The notes: generated by a model not told the origin, from the letters alone. A DNA stretch of 64,000 bases from Pararge aegeria (GCF_905163445.1 NC_053183.1:17794001-17858000); one strand, 5' to 3'; shown: positions 38,001-48,205, counted from the stretch's first letter. Translations and numbers: made by a program.

Positions 38001-41000
38001 CGGCTACATATATACCTGGTGCGTCTTCTCGCCCGCCTGCCTTCCTCAAGAAGTGGGCTATCAATTGCAAAAACATTTCAGAAATCACTTACATAAACTT
38101 TCATCCCCTTTTGACCGCATTGGGAATGTCTCTGAGGGTGGATGACTTATCAATACTTTATTCTTATTTAGCAATATTTGACTTCCGAATGGCGCAGTGG
38201 GTGTCCTTGCTTTCTGAATCCAAGGCCGTGGGTTCGATTCCCACAGCTGAATAATTTTTGTGTGATGAACATGAATATCTTTCAGTGTCCGGGTGTTTAT
38301 TTGTTTAGTGCATTTATGTATATAATGATATTCATAAAAATATTCATCAGCTATCTTAGTGCCCATAACACAAGCAGCGCTTACTTTGGGGCTAGATGGC
38401 GATGTGTGTATTTTTGTAGTATATATTTACTAGCTGTTGCCCGCGACTTCGTCTGCGTTTGATTTTGTTTTTTGATGTGGCATTAAATTTATGTGCTTAA
38501 AATGAGGGTTTGCTGCTGTCCGCTGAGGAGTTCTGTCCTCTATCTTCAACCACAGTTTGGGCAAAATGAAACACATATTATAACCTCTATAGTACAAAAA
38601 TAATTATTTAAATCGGTTATAATTTGTCGGAGTTGTGGTTTAAAATCGTCAAACACTCATCCCCTCTCCCAAAGGAACCGAGCTTAATGTCGGGATAAAA
38701 AGTATCCTATATTACTTCTAACACTTCCAAGAATATGTGTACAAAGTTTCATGAGGATCGGTTAAGTAGTTTTTGCGTGAAAGCGTAACAAACAAACTTA
38801 CATTTACATTTATAATATTAGTAGGGATTTAACATGATCAATAGCTATAACAGTCCACAGATGGACTCAAGGCCTTTCGCAACGTGAAGGCTCGCCAACG
38901 CTGGGCAGACGGGTTGTGATCGTAGTAGATGGTCATAGTAGCGCACAGGAACACTGGTACCCGTTCTCCATTATAATTTATATATATATATAAATAAATA
39001 CCTATATATATATATTTATTTGTATAATTTTAAATCTCATTTATTGCACCACCTACCTCTTTTCTATGTTTTTTCCTTTTACGCCATTGGTTGCCTGGAA
39101 GAAAACGCTATGTAGCGATAAGGCCACCAAATTGCACTCTCTTGATTTGTATTTATATCTCTGTAACTACTTTTTTTCTTTGGCGTACAGTAAAAGTGTA
39201 TTATTCATTCATTCAATCATCCTTTATTCGTCTCGTACGAGTACCGTGGGAAGAGGACGGGCGGTAACAACTGTATTCTGATCTGCCGTCACCACACGGC
39301 TAAATTTCCTTCCCCTATCGTACAAATATACCTCGACACAACGCATTTACTCATCCGCATGCCTTACTCAAGAATTGAGAAATCAAATGCAAAAAAGATC
39401 TTTGAAATCTGACTGATGTCTTTGTTTATGGTGTGTTGTATAGTGCACTCCGACAAATAAACTTTCACCCCCTTTAAACCCCTTCGGGGATGAAATTTTT
39501 ATATCTCCGCTCGGATAACAAAGGCATTTTTTGTTATACTTTTCTTTTCGTTCTATGTACTAAAAGTATATTCATTCATTCATTGATTCATTATATCCTC
39601 TGTCAAGGGATGAAATTAATGTCTCCAGCTACCAATGCACAGCCAAAGGGAATAGGAGAAGCTTACCCCCGTTTGTTATTATACGTATATTATTTTAATA
39701 TTATTTCCATACGTGCGCCAATGGTCGAAAAGACGATAAAGCCGTGGGAGAAGATAACATTATGTCCTTTCCCCACGCTGAGATATAAAAATTCATCCCC
39801 AAAGGGGTTTAAAAGGGGGTGATGAATGATTAATTAATGATGTAAGCTCAAAAGGAGGAATGCTTCAAAAGAGGGTTCCAAGTTACGATAATATTGATAA
39901 GTCCACTGATTTTATTACATCAGTCTAGCTCTAGAGGTCAGTAGTCAAATCAATTGCTTTAATTGCTTGTGACCGCACCATTTGACTCAGTCGTTATGTC
40001 GCCTTGTGTTCCATATAAGTGTAATGTGTCAGACTATATTTATGGTAACATCATCAGTTTTGGTTGCATTGACGCAATGACGATCTCTTTCTAAGAATCC
40101 TACTTTGTTTAATTGGGAACAATGTTTACCACTCTACCTAATAATAAAAGATAAGGAAAAGAAAAGTGAAAAACAGTCTCAAAATACTTGGACCTTGCTT
40201 ACGAGTTTACCGCCATGTTGAGTGTTGAGTCAACAGTCATTGATGCGATAGTTAAGTTCGCGAAAAGCTTCGACATATCTTAAGACGCTTTCGCTTGGTT
40301 GTTGGATCAATTTAGAAGGCAGTAATTCTTAAAACGGCTCGTATTGTGAGGAGGTTCCGCACTCTGCCCTGGCCGCAGTTCTCAAAAGCCCCGCGAGGAG
40401 TGATTTTTTTTTATAATTTTTTAATAGTTTTTGTTTTCTTTTACAATTTACACTGTTGAAAATTTCAAAAGATATATATATAAATAAATAAAAGAATATA
40501 ATAATAATAAAAGTCTGGTCTCCCGTGCCGGGGTGTAATCCTACGCCCGGTGCAAGTATGTATTTATGTAATGTTTATATAAGTGTATTAATCTATATGT
40601 ATGAAAGTAAGTATATTGATGTTGTAATTTAATGTAAGTATTAAAATAGAAATTCTTTAGTTTCATAACGGATTTGCATGCTATGTTCGCATCGAGAAGG
40701 CACAATTGTATACACATGCCAAATGTCCTATAGTTTATATTAGAGTAAGCAGTTGATTGTCAGTTTTGCGAACTAAATTAAATAAAAAAAAAAAAAAATC
40801 TTTATCAAGCAGGTATGGTATATTTGTGTGAATTCGTTTATGTATTAGTATACAGCTATTCGCGTGTATTCTGTTCTCTCCTATTTTCCTAATTCTAAGG
40901 TTGGCTGGCATAGATCGCTATTACGGTATAAGACTGCATTTTGTATTCTACTTCCTTCTTCATGTTTCTGTTTCTCTTATCATCATCTTCATTAACCCAT

Positions 41001-44000
41001 AACCGGCCTACTACAGGGCACTGGTCTCCTCTCAGAATGAGAAGGGTTTAGGCCGTAGTCTACCGCGCTGGCCAAGTGCTGATTGGTAGACTTCACACGC
41101 CCTTGAGAACGTTACGGAAAACTCAAAGGCATTCAGGTTTCCGCACGATCTTTTCCCTTCACCGTTTAAAGCAAGTGATTTCAAAAATTGCTTTAATTAA
41201 AAACGCACATAACTCCGAAAAGTTAGCGGTGCGAACTCGGTCTCCACGAAAGGAAAGCCGAAGCTATACCCACTAGGCTATCACCGCATCTCAAAAGTTC
41301 AGGGCACGGGTCTCCTCCCACAATGGGAAGGGGTTAAAGCCGTAGTCGACCACGCCCAGGCCAGGCCATGGCCCAGTGCGGACTCCACATGCCTTTGAGA
41401 ACAATATGTGGAACTCTCAGGCAAGCAGGTATCCTCACGATGTTTTCCTTCACCGTTGAAGCAACTGATATTTTTAATGAATCAAAACGCACATAATTTA
41501 GGTAAGTTAGAGCTGCGTGCTGGGATTCGAACTCTGCTCCCCGAAAGTGAAGTCGAGCTCCTACCCACTGCGATGTCACCGCTTCAAAAAAAACCAAAGT
41601 TTGGTAATTACCTGCATCATATTCCTGACTACCTCGGAGCCAGCCCGCAGCGCTTTGTGGAAGGTGCGAGTGGCGACGAAGGCGCGTCGGAGCTGCACCG
41701 ACAGCTTGGAAGGCACGTCCTCGAACGGCTGTATGTCTCTCATGTGCTCGTTCACGCATTTCAAATACCTGGAACAATGTTCATGTATTAACAACATTTT
41801 TTATTAATTTTTTTTGTAATTCATGATCTATTTAGCCAAGATTGGCGTGCAAAAATCATTAACATTATTTTAAAACTAATAATAATTATAATATTACGAT
41901 GTTATGATAACGCAATAAATTTTAAATACAATTAAAAATATTACTTATCTTTGTAATTAAGTATTATATAAGTTTATAATATTATTCATATATATCATAA
42001 ATATCTATTATAGTACCTATATATAAATTTATATCGCTATTTTTGTAGTTATTATGTAAATGTATTATGTATATTCGTGTAAGTTTATTTTATTTTTTGT
42101 AACATACTTTATGCACCATCCACTTTCCACTTTTTTATCGGCTTCGCACGCTCAGGTTGCCTTTAAAAGATCACTTTTAGTGATAGCCGCCTTTGCACCC
42201 TAACACTAAATACTATTACTGTTTTGTTTTTTTCCTATTGTGTTGTGTTTCAATAATATGTTTTCTATTCTATTCTATTCTATCATTTATGTAGTTTTAG
42301 TGTGTATTGGTATGAAGGCGGCGATAGCCTAGAGGTTAGCACTTCGGCTTCACTTTCGGGGAGCCGAGTTCGAATCCCAGCAATTAAAATATCACATGCT
42401 TCAACGGTGAAGGAAAACAAGAGAATAGAAAATCTTTTTTTTTTGCATTATTTAGTTTCTACGAAGCAATTTTACTTAGACTATGAGAAAAAAAAAATTA
42501 TATTAAGTCAAAAAATAACACGCCATTCGAACACTAATTAGTATGCATTAAAATAACGAGCGTCGAATTCTTCCACGCTTTTGAATATTTGGTTCCGTGA
42601 AATACAAGAATGGCGATCGCTGATTAATGTGGATACCGGCCAAAGAGGACAGAAAGTATAATTATTGCGAACTGCGGGCAATGTGCCGTGCGACGTATGC
42701 GTTTCGTGGAATTAAAAGGATCAAAGATCTGTACCCCTAGTACGAGATTTGGTCGCTCACAATCGAAGAGTCTTGTGCGATTATCGAAATACTTGAGTGA
42801 AAGAATACATTAGAGTGAAATTGATCTGATCAATATTGTTTTAGAGCTCAAATTGGCCTTAAACAATATTTATAAGCTCCATTAATTAAAAAATAATTTG
42901 AAATTCTTTGGCAGCTTTTTGCAGAATATTTGTAAAATAGTACTCAGATGGACTATAGATTGATAGAGGGATTTGTGACTCGGAAACGAGTAGGTACAAT
43001 TATTGGTTTTCTGTTCACCACCAGGTGAGAGTTAAGCGACTTGTGGTGTAATGAAAAAAATATATTACGAGCGACTCGTGTACAGTAACATGGTGTTGGC
43101 TGGATGAAGCAGAGTTGGTAAATCCCCTACTAGGTTAAAAGCTGGTATCCTCAAACGAGTCACAAATAATCTGAGGACTTTGAGGATTATAAATATTTTT
43201 ACAATTTTTACAATCATCATTTAACATGACAACAACAATGTATTGTTTCTAATTAAACAGTACACAAAAATAAATCTAGCCTAGCGTTAGTGAAGTATTC
43301 AGGCTCGCTTTCGGGCGGACCGATTTCACTCATAACTAAGAAAACTTAGATATACCTACGCACTTCTAATTTTTCGGTGTTTATGTGCGTTTTGATTTGG
43401 CAGCAATTAAGTATCACCGGTGAATAAAACCGTCAGGAAACTTGTATGCCTGAGAGTTCTCCATAATGTCCTCTAAGGCGTGTAAAGTCTACGAATCCGC
43501 ACTTTTTAGGTTAGAACGGTGGACTGCGGCCTAAAACCCTTCTCATGAGAGAAGACCCGCAATGGGCTGATAATGATCAATAGAGATCTGTGTAAAACCG
43601 AATTTACACTACTGACCTTATACTGTTTCGATACTCGAAACCATGAATACAAGCGAGGTGTGAAATCTCGTACTAAGATTACAGGCGAAGTAAATGACAC
43701 GAGCCCGCGATATGTTTTCTTTTAATAGAATATATTTTGCGATAAACATGTGAAGCTTTAGATATGAGACGAAGTAATACCTATATATATTTCTTTGATG
43801 TTATTGAGGTCAGCGATTGTGTGTTGTTTTAGAGTTTTGTAGGGCATCTTATGTTTTTAAAAACATATTCCATAATCAGTGCCGTGTGGTTACGGCAGAC
43901 CAGAATACAGTTGTTACCACCTCTCCCTTTCCCTCGAGTATCGTACGAGGCGACTAAGGTAATATAACGAAGAACGGCATGCAGCGTTCTCTGTACTACT

Positions 44001-47000
44001 ATGGGCAAACCGTGGTGATCGAGCGATCTACAAAACACTAAACAGTTAATGTGAACGCGTAAATAAAACTCGGAACTGTAATAAGGTATAAAGTGTTAGA
44101 AACGGTTATGATATCGTCATTAAATCGTTATTAAAGAACTTTATTATGTGGTTGACTTTAATGAAGTTATTTTAGTTCCAAGCTACACACTAATTGTCAT
44201 GGCCGTTTATTACTTTTTTTATGTGAGCTAATGGCACATAGCGTTCTACACATCATCGTGGTTGACTACGGCTCTTTCATGTCGATAAAATGACATGATA
44301 TTATAATTTTGTTTTGTATTTTGAACTATATTTTCAATTATATACCCGACCTGCGCAAAATCAGTTATTACCGGTTTTAGTTACTTAAAAAACCCTAGAA
44401 CATTATTTCATTATATATTTTATTACCACCCTGTCCGACTACGGGCACGGGTGACCTCCTGCAATGAGATGGGTATGGTTCTACACAAACATAGTGATAA
44501 AAACACTTTAATATACTAATTATTACATAAATACATATTGGTGCTGGTTGGAGGATTATACCCCTTCAGGGGCGACCAGACAGGAAGTTGGCGGACTATC
44601 CTAGCCGAGTTTAGCAACATCGCTTTCTGCAACTTGGCTGAGCGAACTACTATTATTATTAATATTAATTTGTAATAAACATTCATTACTAACCGACTTA
44701 CAGAAAGGAGAGGTTATAAATCAATAAATAATTTATATACTACGACAACGCACAAATCGCCATCTAGCCCCAAATTAAGCGTAGCTTGTGTTATGGGTAC
44801 TAAGATGATTGATGAATAAATTATAAATAATTTTATATATAAACACCCATACACTGAAAAACATTCATGCTCATTACACAAACATTTTGTGGGAATCGAA
44901 CCCACGGCCTTGGACTCAGAAAGCAGGGTCGCTGCAAACTGCGCCAATCGGCCGTCAATGGCTATGGAACCACAATCGCCTTAGAAATTCAAAATTCATA
45001 TTCAAAAATGTTGTATTCATGTAGTCCTATCAGAGGCACTTATGAAGCGTTCATACATATAATATGTTACTATTAATGGTAATAACTAACTTAAAAGTAA
45101 AGGTAAGAGGGTTCCAAACGCGCCCTGCACGGCTAGCATGGGCAGGAGACAATAATATCCCCGGGGAAAGGATAAAAATGTATCTTCTCCCACACCTTTA
45201 TTAACTGTCAGACCACTGGCGCACAAGTGGAAATAATATACACATAATATATGTGTAATAATAAACGGGGCTAAACTTCTACTATTCCCTTTTTTATATT
45301 CCCTTCCTATATTCACTATTTATCGGCTTCATACGCTCAGGTTGCCTTTAGAAGATCACTTTTAGTGATAAGGCCGCCTTTGCACCCTAGTACTAAGTAC
45401 TATTACTGTTTTCTTTGTATTTTTCCTATTGTGTTGTGTTGCAATAAAGTTTTTCTATTCTATTCTATTCTATTCCATGTTCCCATGCTTTAGCAGGTGG
45501 ACACGTTAGTTATATTCCTTGTCAGGGGATATGATTGGGGGATAAAAATTTTCGAGTAGTTATTATAGTATTATACTTCTTAGTCCTGCTGGTCTAAGAA
45601 GAACCCACAAAAACTTCTAGAACATCACTTACTTCTCGTCGAAGGTATACTGCGCGTTGAGCACGGTGAACATCTTTTGGTACAGGATGCCGAAGAAACC
45701 GTCCATCATTTCATCGAAGTCGGTGTCGCCGCGGGTGTAATATCTGGGAAACAAACAATAATCTATTTCAAAACTCAGATATGTTTATTCATTTTGGCCT
45801 ATCACAGGCACTTATGAAACGTTAACACATATAAGTTTTAATTATTGTGAGGTGACGGTGACAATTTGATTCTTTAAATCAACCCTTAAACGGCGGCGTT
45901 TTAACCCCCCCCAGGGTTTTAAACGCCGCGGGGGCTTTTTTGTTATCACCACCATACAGTTAATTAATAATTAGCTGTGAAGTTAGAGAGAAGCTTTTTT
46001 ATCGTTTATGTAAGCCTTCATGTTATAACTTTTTTCTTTTTTCATATAATAAAACATATGCAAATTTAATTAATATGTTCCATGAAGAATTGATTTGCCG
46101 AATATTTTTTAAATGATGTGTATAAAATGACTGAGATGTTTTTTCGCCTGCAAAAATAACAAATCTTTTTTTTTTTTAAGTTACTTCCTATTCGATGTTT
46201 AATTTCTATTGGTTGATTTAAACTTCCTGGGAATAATCGTTTTTTCAATTTTGTTCGAATAATAGGAAAACAGAGATTGTAAAATAACTTGAAAGTATCG
46301 TAAAAAACATTAAAGGCTTTGTTGGGACATTTATGATTTTTAACTTCCGAGAAAGTTAGGGATTGGAGTGCCAGTTTAAATTTACTTAAATTATCTTTTG
46401 AATAGTCGCGTCTTTCTACAAACCAGTATTTAAGGTAAGAGCTTTTTTAACAGGACATTTTAATAGTTGAGCACAGTGATCAGACATTGCCAAATCAATT
46501 ACTTGTGCTTTACTATTGTATATATTATGTATGATATTGTCAATGCATGTTCCACTCACTAATCTAGTTGGTTGACGGATTGATATTTTAAGGTTATGGC
46601 TAGTTATTATATCTTCAAACTTGTGAGATATGTTATTCTTTTTTAATAGATCTATATTGAAATCTCCACAAACGATTATTTTCTTATTTTTAAAACATAC
46701 CTTATCGAGGATGAATCGTGAATTCTTAGCCCCAAAAGTGTGCTAAGGATTCACGGTTATCCACGGTCAGCTAGTAAGATATGTATACGAGTTACGACGT
46801 GTAAATGAATACCGAATTAATACTTCAGAGTCTTTAGAGGTACATTATTTAATATCTCTGAGACTTATCTGTGAAACCGAAAACCCAATAGTTTTTGAGT
46901 AAACCATTGCCATAGTTTTTATTGAAATAAATCAGATACAGCCGTAACATCACATCACTTTATTAGGTACGCGTCGTGAAGCGTGACTCCTATGCACGTG

Positions 47001-47304
47001 TCGGTCTTTTATCTTCAATAGGGTTGTCAAAAGTAAACACTTAGAATTGAAAAATAAATATGCTCCTTTTTATTAAATATTTTTACAGGGTGATTCCTTA
47101 TGAGATGTATTCATACACCCTTCAACAGTATTTCGTAATTCCGTTACACGTCGTATACTTGTTACTTTACTTGGACTTACCTCTCCAGCTGTTCGAACAG
47201 CTGCACGAAGACGTAAGAGTGTTGCTCGTAGATCATGCCGTACGTGCGCTTGAACATGGCGTGGAACTCCTCTCGGGAGAGCATTAGCAGTTTGCGGAAG
47301 AACT
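25710..47304 (-). CDS. dlp: Glypican dally-like (Dlp; GPC4/6 class); 5' end beyond window
   Basis: GPI-anchored heparan sulfate proteoglycan; in Drosophila Dlp modulates Wnt, Hedgehog and other ligands at the cell surface. Minus-strand exons: 47304-47181, 45743-45633, 41768-41612, 31201-31039, 30281-29700, 29008-28855, 28091-27922, 26800-26654, 26035-25710 (TAA). All GT-AG with matching phases; 643 residues visible, numbered from the first whole codon. Ten cysteines of the 14-Cys glypican core are present (1 at 82, 6 in 137-172, 1 at 233, 2 in exon F). VADRLLGPFNIA, then PIDIKISEAIMSFQE, and DAYNG near 475 match GPC4/6. Ser-Gly attachment sites lie at 503-511 and 537. A hydrophobic C-terminus (about 620-643) is the GPI signal. 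Missing: signal peptide and the first four cysteines, in exon(s) right of 64000. Dlp rather than Dally because of GPC4-like exons E to G. Confidence 0.95.
26654..26800 (-). CDS. dlp: dlp exon H, heparan sulfate attachment region (residues 487-536)
   Basis: EDLQAAAASANEFVDSGGSG, then SGSGDD and a strongly acidic run. Ser-Gly pairs at 503, 506, 508 and 510 beside acidic residues are classic glycosaminoglycan attachment sites near the membrane. Confidence 0.94.
26893..27130 (+). mobile_element. Family A SINE
   Basis: 'gagtccaaggccgtgggttc', 'gattcccacaactgg', then 'tgatgaacattaatg' through 'ggggctagatggcggtgtgt' and (ATT)n. Lacks the first ~35 bases of the head. Forms an inverted pair with 27270-27497 in the dlp intron between exons G and H. 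Confidence 0.9.
27270..27497 (-). mobile_element. Family A SINE
   Basis: Reverse orientation with intact tRNA-like head: 'gggaattgaacccacgacct', 'cagggtcgctgcccacagcg', 'ccaatcggccgtc'. The 3' part has lost the 'gctagatggcgatg' block. Confidence 0.9.
27676..27722. repeat. Perfect 19-bp hairpin, 9-base loop
   Basis: Arms 27676-27694 ('aatacagcaataaaacgaa') and 27704-27722 are exact reverse complements around 'tactactgt'. In the dlp intron between exons G and H. Confidence 0.92.
27922..28091 (-). CDS. dlp: dlp exon G (residues 430-487)
   Basis: YTSIAAGDGSAALASNPEL, then a Pro/Ala-rich stretch and LRALTARLKDAYNGVEV with QWKDT. Matches GPC4 NPEV...LRVMTSKMKNAYNG.DVDF. GC-rich. Confidence 0.94.
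28135..28470. other. GC-richer structured block in dlp intron
   Basis: Sharp contrast to AT-rich flanks. Contains an 11-bp perfect inverted repeat (28205-28215 with 28284-28294) and an overlapping inner 9-bp one (28236-28244 with 28278-28286). A 61-codon plus-strand frame has no recognised homology. Function unknown. Confidence 0.5.
28855..29008 (-). CDS. dlp: dlp exon F (residues 379-430)
   Basis: ESGPALEKLVRETRARVRAS, then RNYWLHLPAVLC and APCFNGSHVA. Equivalent to GPC4 LDRLV...KFWSSLPSNVC...CWNGKG: the last two core cysteines. Confidence 0.95.
29083..29282 (+). mobile_element. Lep1/Helitron-like non-autonomous element
   Basis: 'acccgcgacttcgttcgtct', 'ggtagcctatgttc', 'gccaaatttcatccaaatcc', then the 'atttataatatattagtagg' end. 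The order matches the abundant lepidopteran Lep1-type repeat. dlp intron between exons E and F. Confidence 0.75.
29700..30281 (-). CDS. dlp: dlp exon E with insect-type insertion (residues 185-379)
   Basis: Starts with AVEKVADRLLGPFNIA, then PIDIKISEAIMSF and QKIFSGCG, as in GPC4. Then a Gly-rich spacer, RFAR at 255-258 followed by SIPDFDW (the place of the vertebrate convertase site), an ~80-residue segment absent from vertebrate GPC4, RRKR at 335-338, and a basic KRGSKKKK at 361-368. The exon is larger and more GC-rich than its neighbours and has long but meaningless open frames on the opposite strand. Confidence 0.94.
31039..31201 (-). CDS. dlp: dlp exon D, cysteine-rich (residues 131-185)
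   Basis: TGVTQECVTAWARLRFCGTC, then CSRYCHNVIKGCLPTHADL and HWDSYV. Six cysteines; CxxYCxNVxxGCL is the glypican PROSITE-type motif. Confidence 0.97.
31925..32150 (+). repeat. Family D LINE 3' end
   Basis: 'aagcttgggtatgaattgct', 'tggctaagtttgttgtgggc', 'agaccagggcgcgtttggaa', 'gttatcaccatcacctaac'. Truncated retroelement in the large dlp intron. Confidence 0.75.
33651..33775 (+). repeat. Dispersed repeat pair, copy 1
   Basis: 'tatgttcgcatcgagaaggc' through 'cagttgattgtcagttttgc' to an A-rich end. Matches 40678-40803 nearly base for base; poly(A)-type ends suggest retroposition. Confidence 0.85.
34066..34185 (+). mobile_element. Family B SINE, 3' fragment
   Basis: 'cgtgaggaaaccggcatgcc', 'tgagagttctccattatg', 'ggccagcgtggtgaag'. 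The head is missing. Confidence 0.75.
34441..34717 (-). mobile_element. Family A SINE, full length
   Basis: From the (aaat)n tail through 'catctagccccaaagtaagc', 'gatgaatatttttatgaata', 'ggaatcgaacccacggcctt' to the head 'gcgccaatcggccgtc'. A and B box-like motifs are both present on the minus strand. Confidence 0.92.
36453..36660 (+). mobile_element. Family B SINE, diverged
   Basis: 'caatagcctaagtaggccta', 'cgagttcgatttcgaattca', 'ggcaaaacctgcatgcttga', 'agttctctataatgttctca'. Degraded copy. Confidence 0.7.
38181..38428 (+). mobile_element. Family A SINE, full length
   Basis: Head 'acttccgaatggcgcagtgg', 'ccaaggccgtgggttcgatt', body and 'ggggctagatggcgatgtgt' end. Directly followed by a Lep1-like element at 38430. 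Confidence 0.9.
38430..38828 (+). mobile_element. Lep1/Helitron-like non-autonomous element
   Basis: 'ctagctgttgcccgcgactt', 'cgtctgcgtttgatttt', 'caaagtttcatgaggatcgg', 'aagcgtaacaaacaaactta', ending 'atttataatattagtaggga'. Full-length arrangement of this repeat type. Confidence 0.78.
38970..39032. repeat. AT-rich palindrome
   Basis: 'atatatatataaataaata' faces 'tatatatatatttatttgta' across a short centre. Low-complexity (TA)n with palindromic flanks. Confidence 0.7.
39050..39205 (+). repeat. LINE 3' tail
   Basis: 'acgccattggttgcctggaa', 'tgtagcgataaggccacc', T-rich stretch, then (attc)n end. Related to the monomer of the 710-1547 array. Confidence 0.7.
40678..40803 (+). repeat. Dispersed repeat pair, copy 2
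   Basis: Same unit as 33651-33775, ending in a 15-base A run then 'tcttta'. About 7 kb apart in the same intron and orientation. Confidence 0.85.
40980..41287 (-). mobile_element. Family B SINE, full length
   Basis: Reverse orientation from the 'catcatcttcattaaccc' tail through 'ggccgtagtctaccgcgctg', 'cctcaccgtt'-type core and 'gcacataactccgaaaagtt' to the head 'cccactaggctatcaccgc'. Confidence 0.9.
41300..41586 (-). mobile_element. Family B SINE, second tandem copy beside dlp exon C
   Basis: Same family and orientation as the copy at 40980-41287, only 12 bases away. Its head ('ctgcgatgtcaccgcttc' reversed) lies 25 bases inside the intron from the exon C donor. Confidence 0.9.
41612..41768 (-). 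CDS. dlp: dlp exon C (residues 78-130)
   Basis: YLKCVNEHMRDIQPFEDVPS, then LRRAFVATRTFHKAL. The 'PF.DVP..L..Q..RAFVA.RTF' signature is diagnostic of glypicans. Its donor is 26 bases from the start of a Family B SINE. Confidence 0.96.
42060..42285 (+). repeat. LINE 3' tail with (TATTC)n end
   Basis: 'caccatccactttccacttt', 'tttagtgatagccgcctttg', 'ctattgtgttgtgtttcaat', 'tctattctattctattctat'. Closely matches 11575-11770 and 45295-45475. Confidence 0.8.
42313..42421 (+). mobile_element. Family B SINE, 5' part with internal deletion
   Basis: Head 'aggcggcgatagcctagagg', 'ggggagccgagttcgaatcc', then directly 'cagcaattaaaatatcacat': the usual middle is deleted. B box-like 'gagttcgaatcc' is intact. 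Confidence 0.85.
43280..43580 (+). mobile_element. Family B SINE, diverged
   Basis: 'tagtgaagtattcaggctcg' at a decayed head, then 'ttatgtgcgttttgatttgg', 'gcctgagagttctccataat', 'gtagactgcggcctaaaacc'-like 3' end with 'gatgatcaa'. Confidence 0.7.
44725..44956 (-). mobile_element. Family A SINE
   Basis: 'atctagccccaaattaagcg', 'tgggaatcgaacccacggcc', 'agcagggtcgctgcaaactg', 'cgccaatcggccgtc'. Small deletions in the middle. Confidence 0.9.
45295..45475 (+). repeat. LINE 3' tail with (TATTC)n end
   Basis: 'ttatcggcttcatacgctca', 'ggttgcctttagaagatcac', 'tagtgataaggccgcctttg', 'gttgtgttgcaataaagttt' then TATTC repeats. The best-preserved single copy of the tail. Confidence 0.85.
45633..45743 (-). 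CDS. dlp: dlp exon B (residues 41-78)
   Basis: YYTRGDTDFDEMMDGFFGIL, then YQKMFTVLNAQYTFDE. The R-YY-xG motif and FF..L..MF..LN.QY are family features. Confidence 0.93.
45770..46010 (-). repeat. Family D LINE end with GC-rich inverted repeat
   Basis: 'ggcctatcacaggcacttat' through 'ttgttatcaccaccatacag' and 'aagcttttttatcgtttatg' match the family, but the usual middle is replaced by 45894-45928, an imperfect inverted repeat ('cggcgtttt...aaacgccg'). dlp intron between exons A and B. Confidence 0.65.
46717..46755. repeat. 14-bp hairpin
   Basis: 'cgtgaattcttagc' (46717-46730) and 'gctaaggattcacg' (46742-46755) pair with one G-T position and an 11-base loop. dlp intron. Confidence 0.75.
47181..47304 (-). 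CDS. dlp: dlp exon A (visible residues 1-41)
   Basis: FFRKLLMLSREEFHAMFKRT, then YGMIYEQHSYVFVQLFEQLE. Matches the glypican helix with the consensus FxxTYGxLYxQN. It opens two bases into a codon, proving at least one more coding exon upstream (right). Confidence 0.93.
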
Positions 47305-47710
47305 CTGAAACAAACAAATTGTTATTAGACTACGTTATTAGACTCTTAGTTCTGAGTAGGGCCTAGTCAGACCAGGAGGATCAGGCGTCACAAGAGATGG
47401 TAACAGGTCTACGTGACACCAGGGACCAGGCGAACCTGAGCCGCAAGCAGAAGAATAAGAAGAAGAAGGGCCTAGGCATTTTTTTTTATCTAAACAATTG
47501 AAGGACCAAGATGGCCCACCTGACGGTAGTGATGCAAGGAGAACGTCGTGCTATATCTACCCTGTATCCATCAATTTGATGCGTAAGTGTTAAGAATCAT
47601 GTGCCTGTAATTACTCCGGCAAACCACGCCCTTGCAACAATGCTGCTTAGCGGCAGTAATAAACTAGCGAGAGTTTTTCACTCATTATATAATAGTGCCG
47701 AATTAATATT

Positions 47711-48045
47711 TACTAGCGGACCCGCGCGACTTCGTCCGCGAATGAGCCGACTTAAAAAAATATTCGTATGTTGTCATAGAACTTTAAAGAAACAACAATT
47801 CCGACAATTCCGATATACTTACACGTGTGGCGTCACGTTTACCGTTCACGCATCGCACGCATCAGAATCTCTCAAAAAGGATATTTTTTGCAGTTTTAGC
47901 CCGAGATTCCAATATTAATGAATCCTAGCTAGATCGATTTATCGCCCTCGAAACCCCCTGTATACCAAATTTCATGAAAATCGTTGAAACCGATTCCGAG
48001 ATTCCAATTATATATATACAAGAATTGCTCGTTTAAAGATATAAG
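47711..48045 (+). mobile_element. Lep1/Helitron-like element
   Basis: 'actagcggacccgcgcgact', 'tcgtccgcgaatgagccgac', 'caaatttcatgaaaatcgtt', 'gaattgctcgtttaaagata'. A reversed relative lies at 57990-58345. Confidence 0.7.
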
Positions 48046-48205
48046 ATTTTCTATACTGTTATAAAGATAGTTAGTATTTATCGTTACATTTTTCAAATAA
48101 CCTGTTTTTACCAATGAATTATATAGTTGTGTTAATATTAGGCAACGAATTAATACATATTATCACCTCTAATATATACCTATACTTATTATCTTTGATA
48201 TACAT

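Larger units (their letters stand above)
31202..41611. other. Large dlp intron (exons C to D), 10.4 kb
   Basis: Filled with repeats listed separately: Family D at 31925, Family B at 34066, 36453, 40980 and 41300, Family A at 34441 and 38181, Lep1-like at 38430, and a LINE tail at 39050. Between them AT-rich sequence without recognised exons. 32161-32460 has an ATG frame of 20 codons (MSSNCVQIVSVAK...) that I could not assign. No nested gene found. Confidence 0.6.
41769..45632. other. dlp intron between exons B and C
   Basis: Contains a LINE tail (42060-42285) ending in (TATTC)n, Family B copies (42313, 43280), a Family A copy (44725) and a LINE tail (45295-45475). The rest is AT-rich and unassigned. 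No exon recognised. Confidence 0.6.

Noticed and set aside
41334..41777. 147-codon minus-strand frame overlapping dlp exon C
   Set aside because: Different frame from the conserved YLKCVNEHM... reading and extends into a SINE; a shadow of exon C.
45894..45945. Intrinsic (rho-independent-like) terminator: GC-rich stem followed by T run
   Set aside because: The sequence is eukaryotic intron; this form has no meaning for Pol II and arises from a rearranged repeat.
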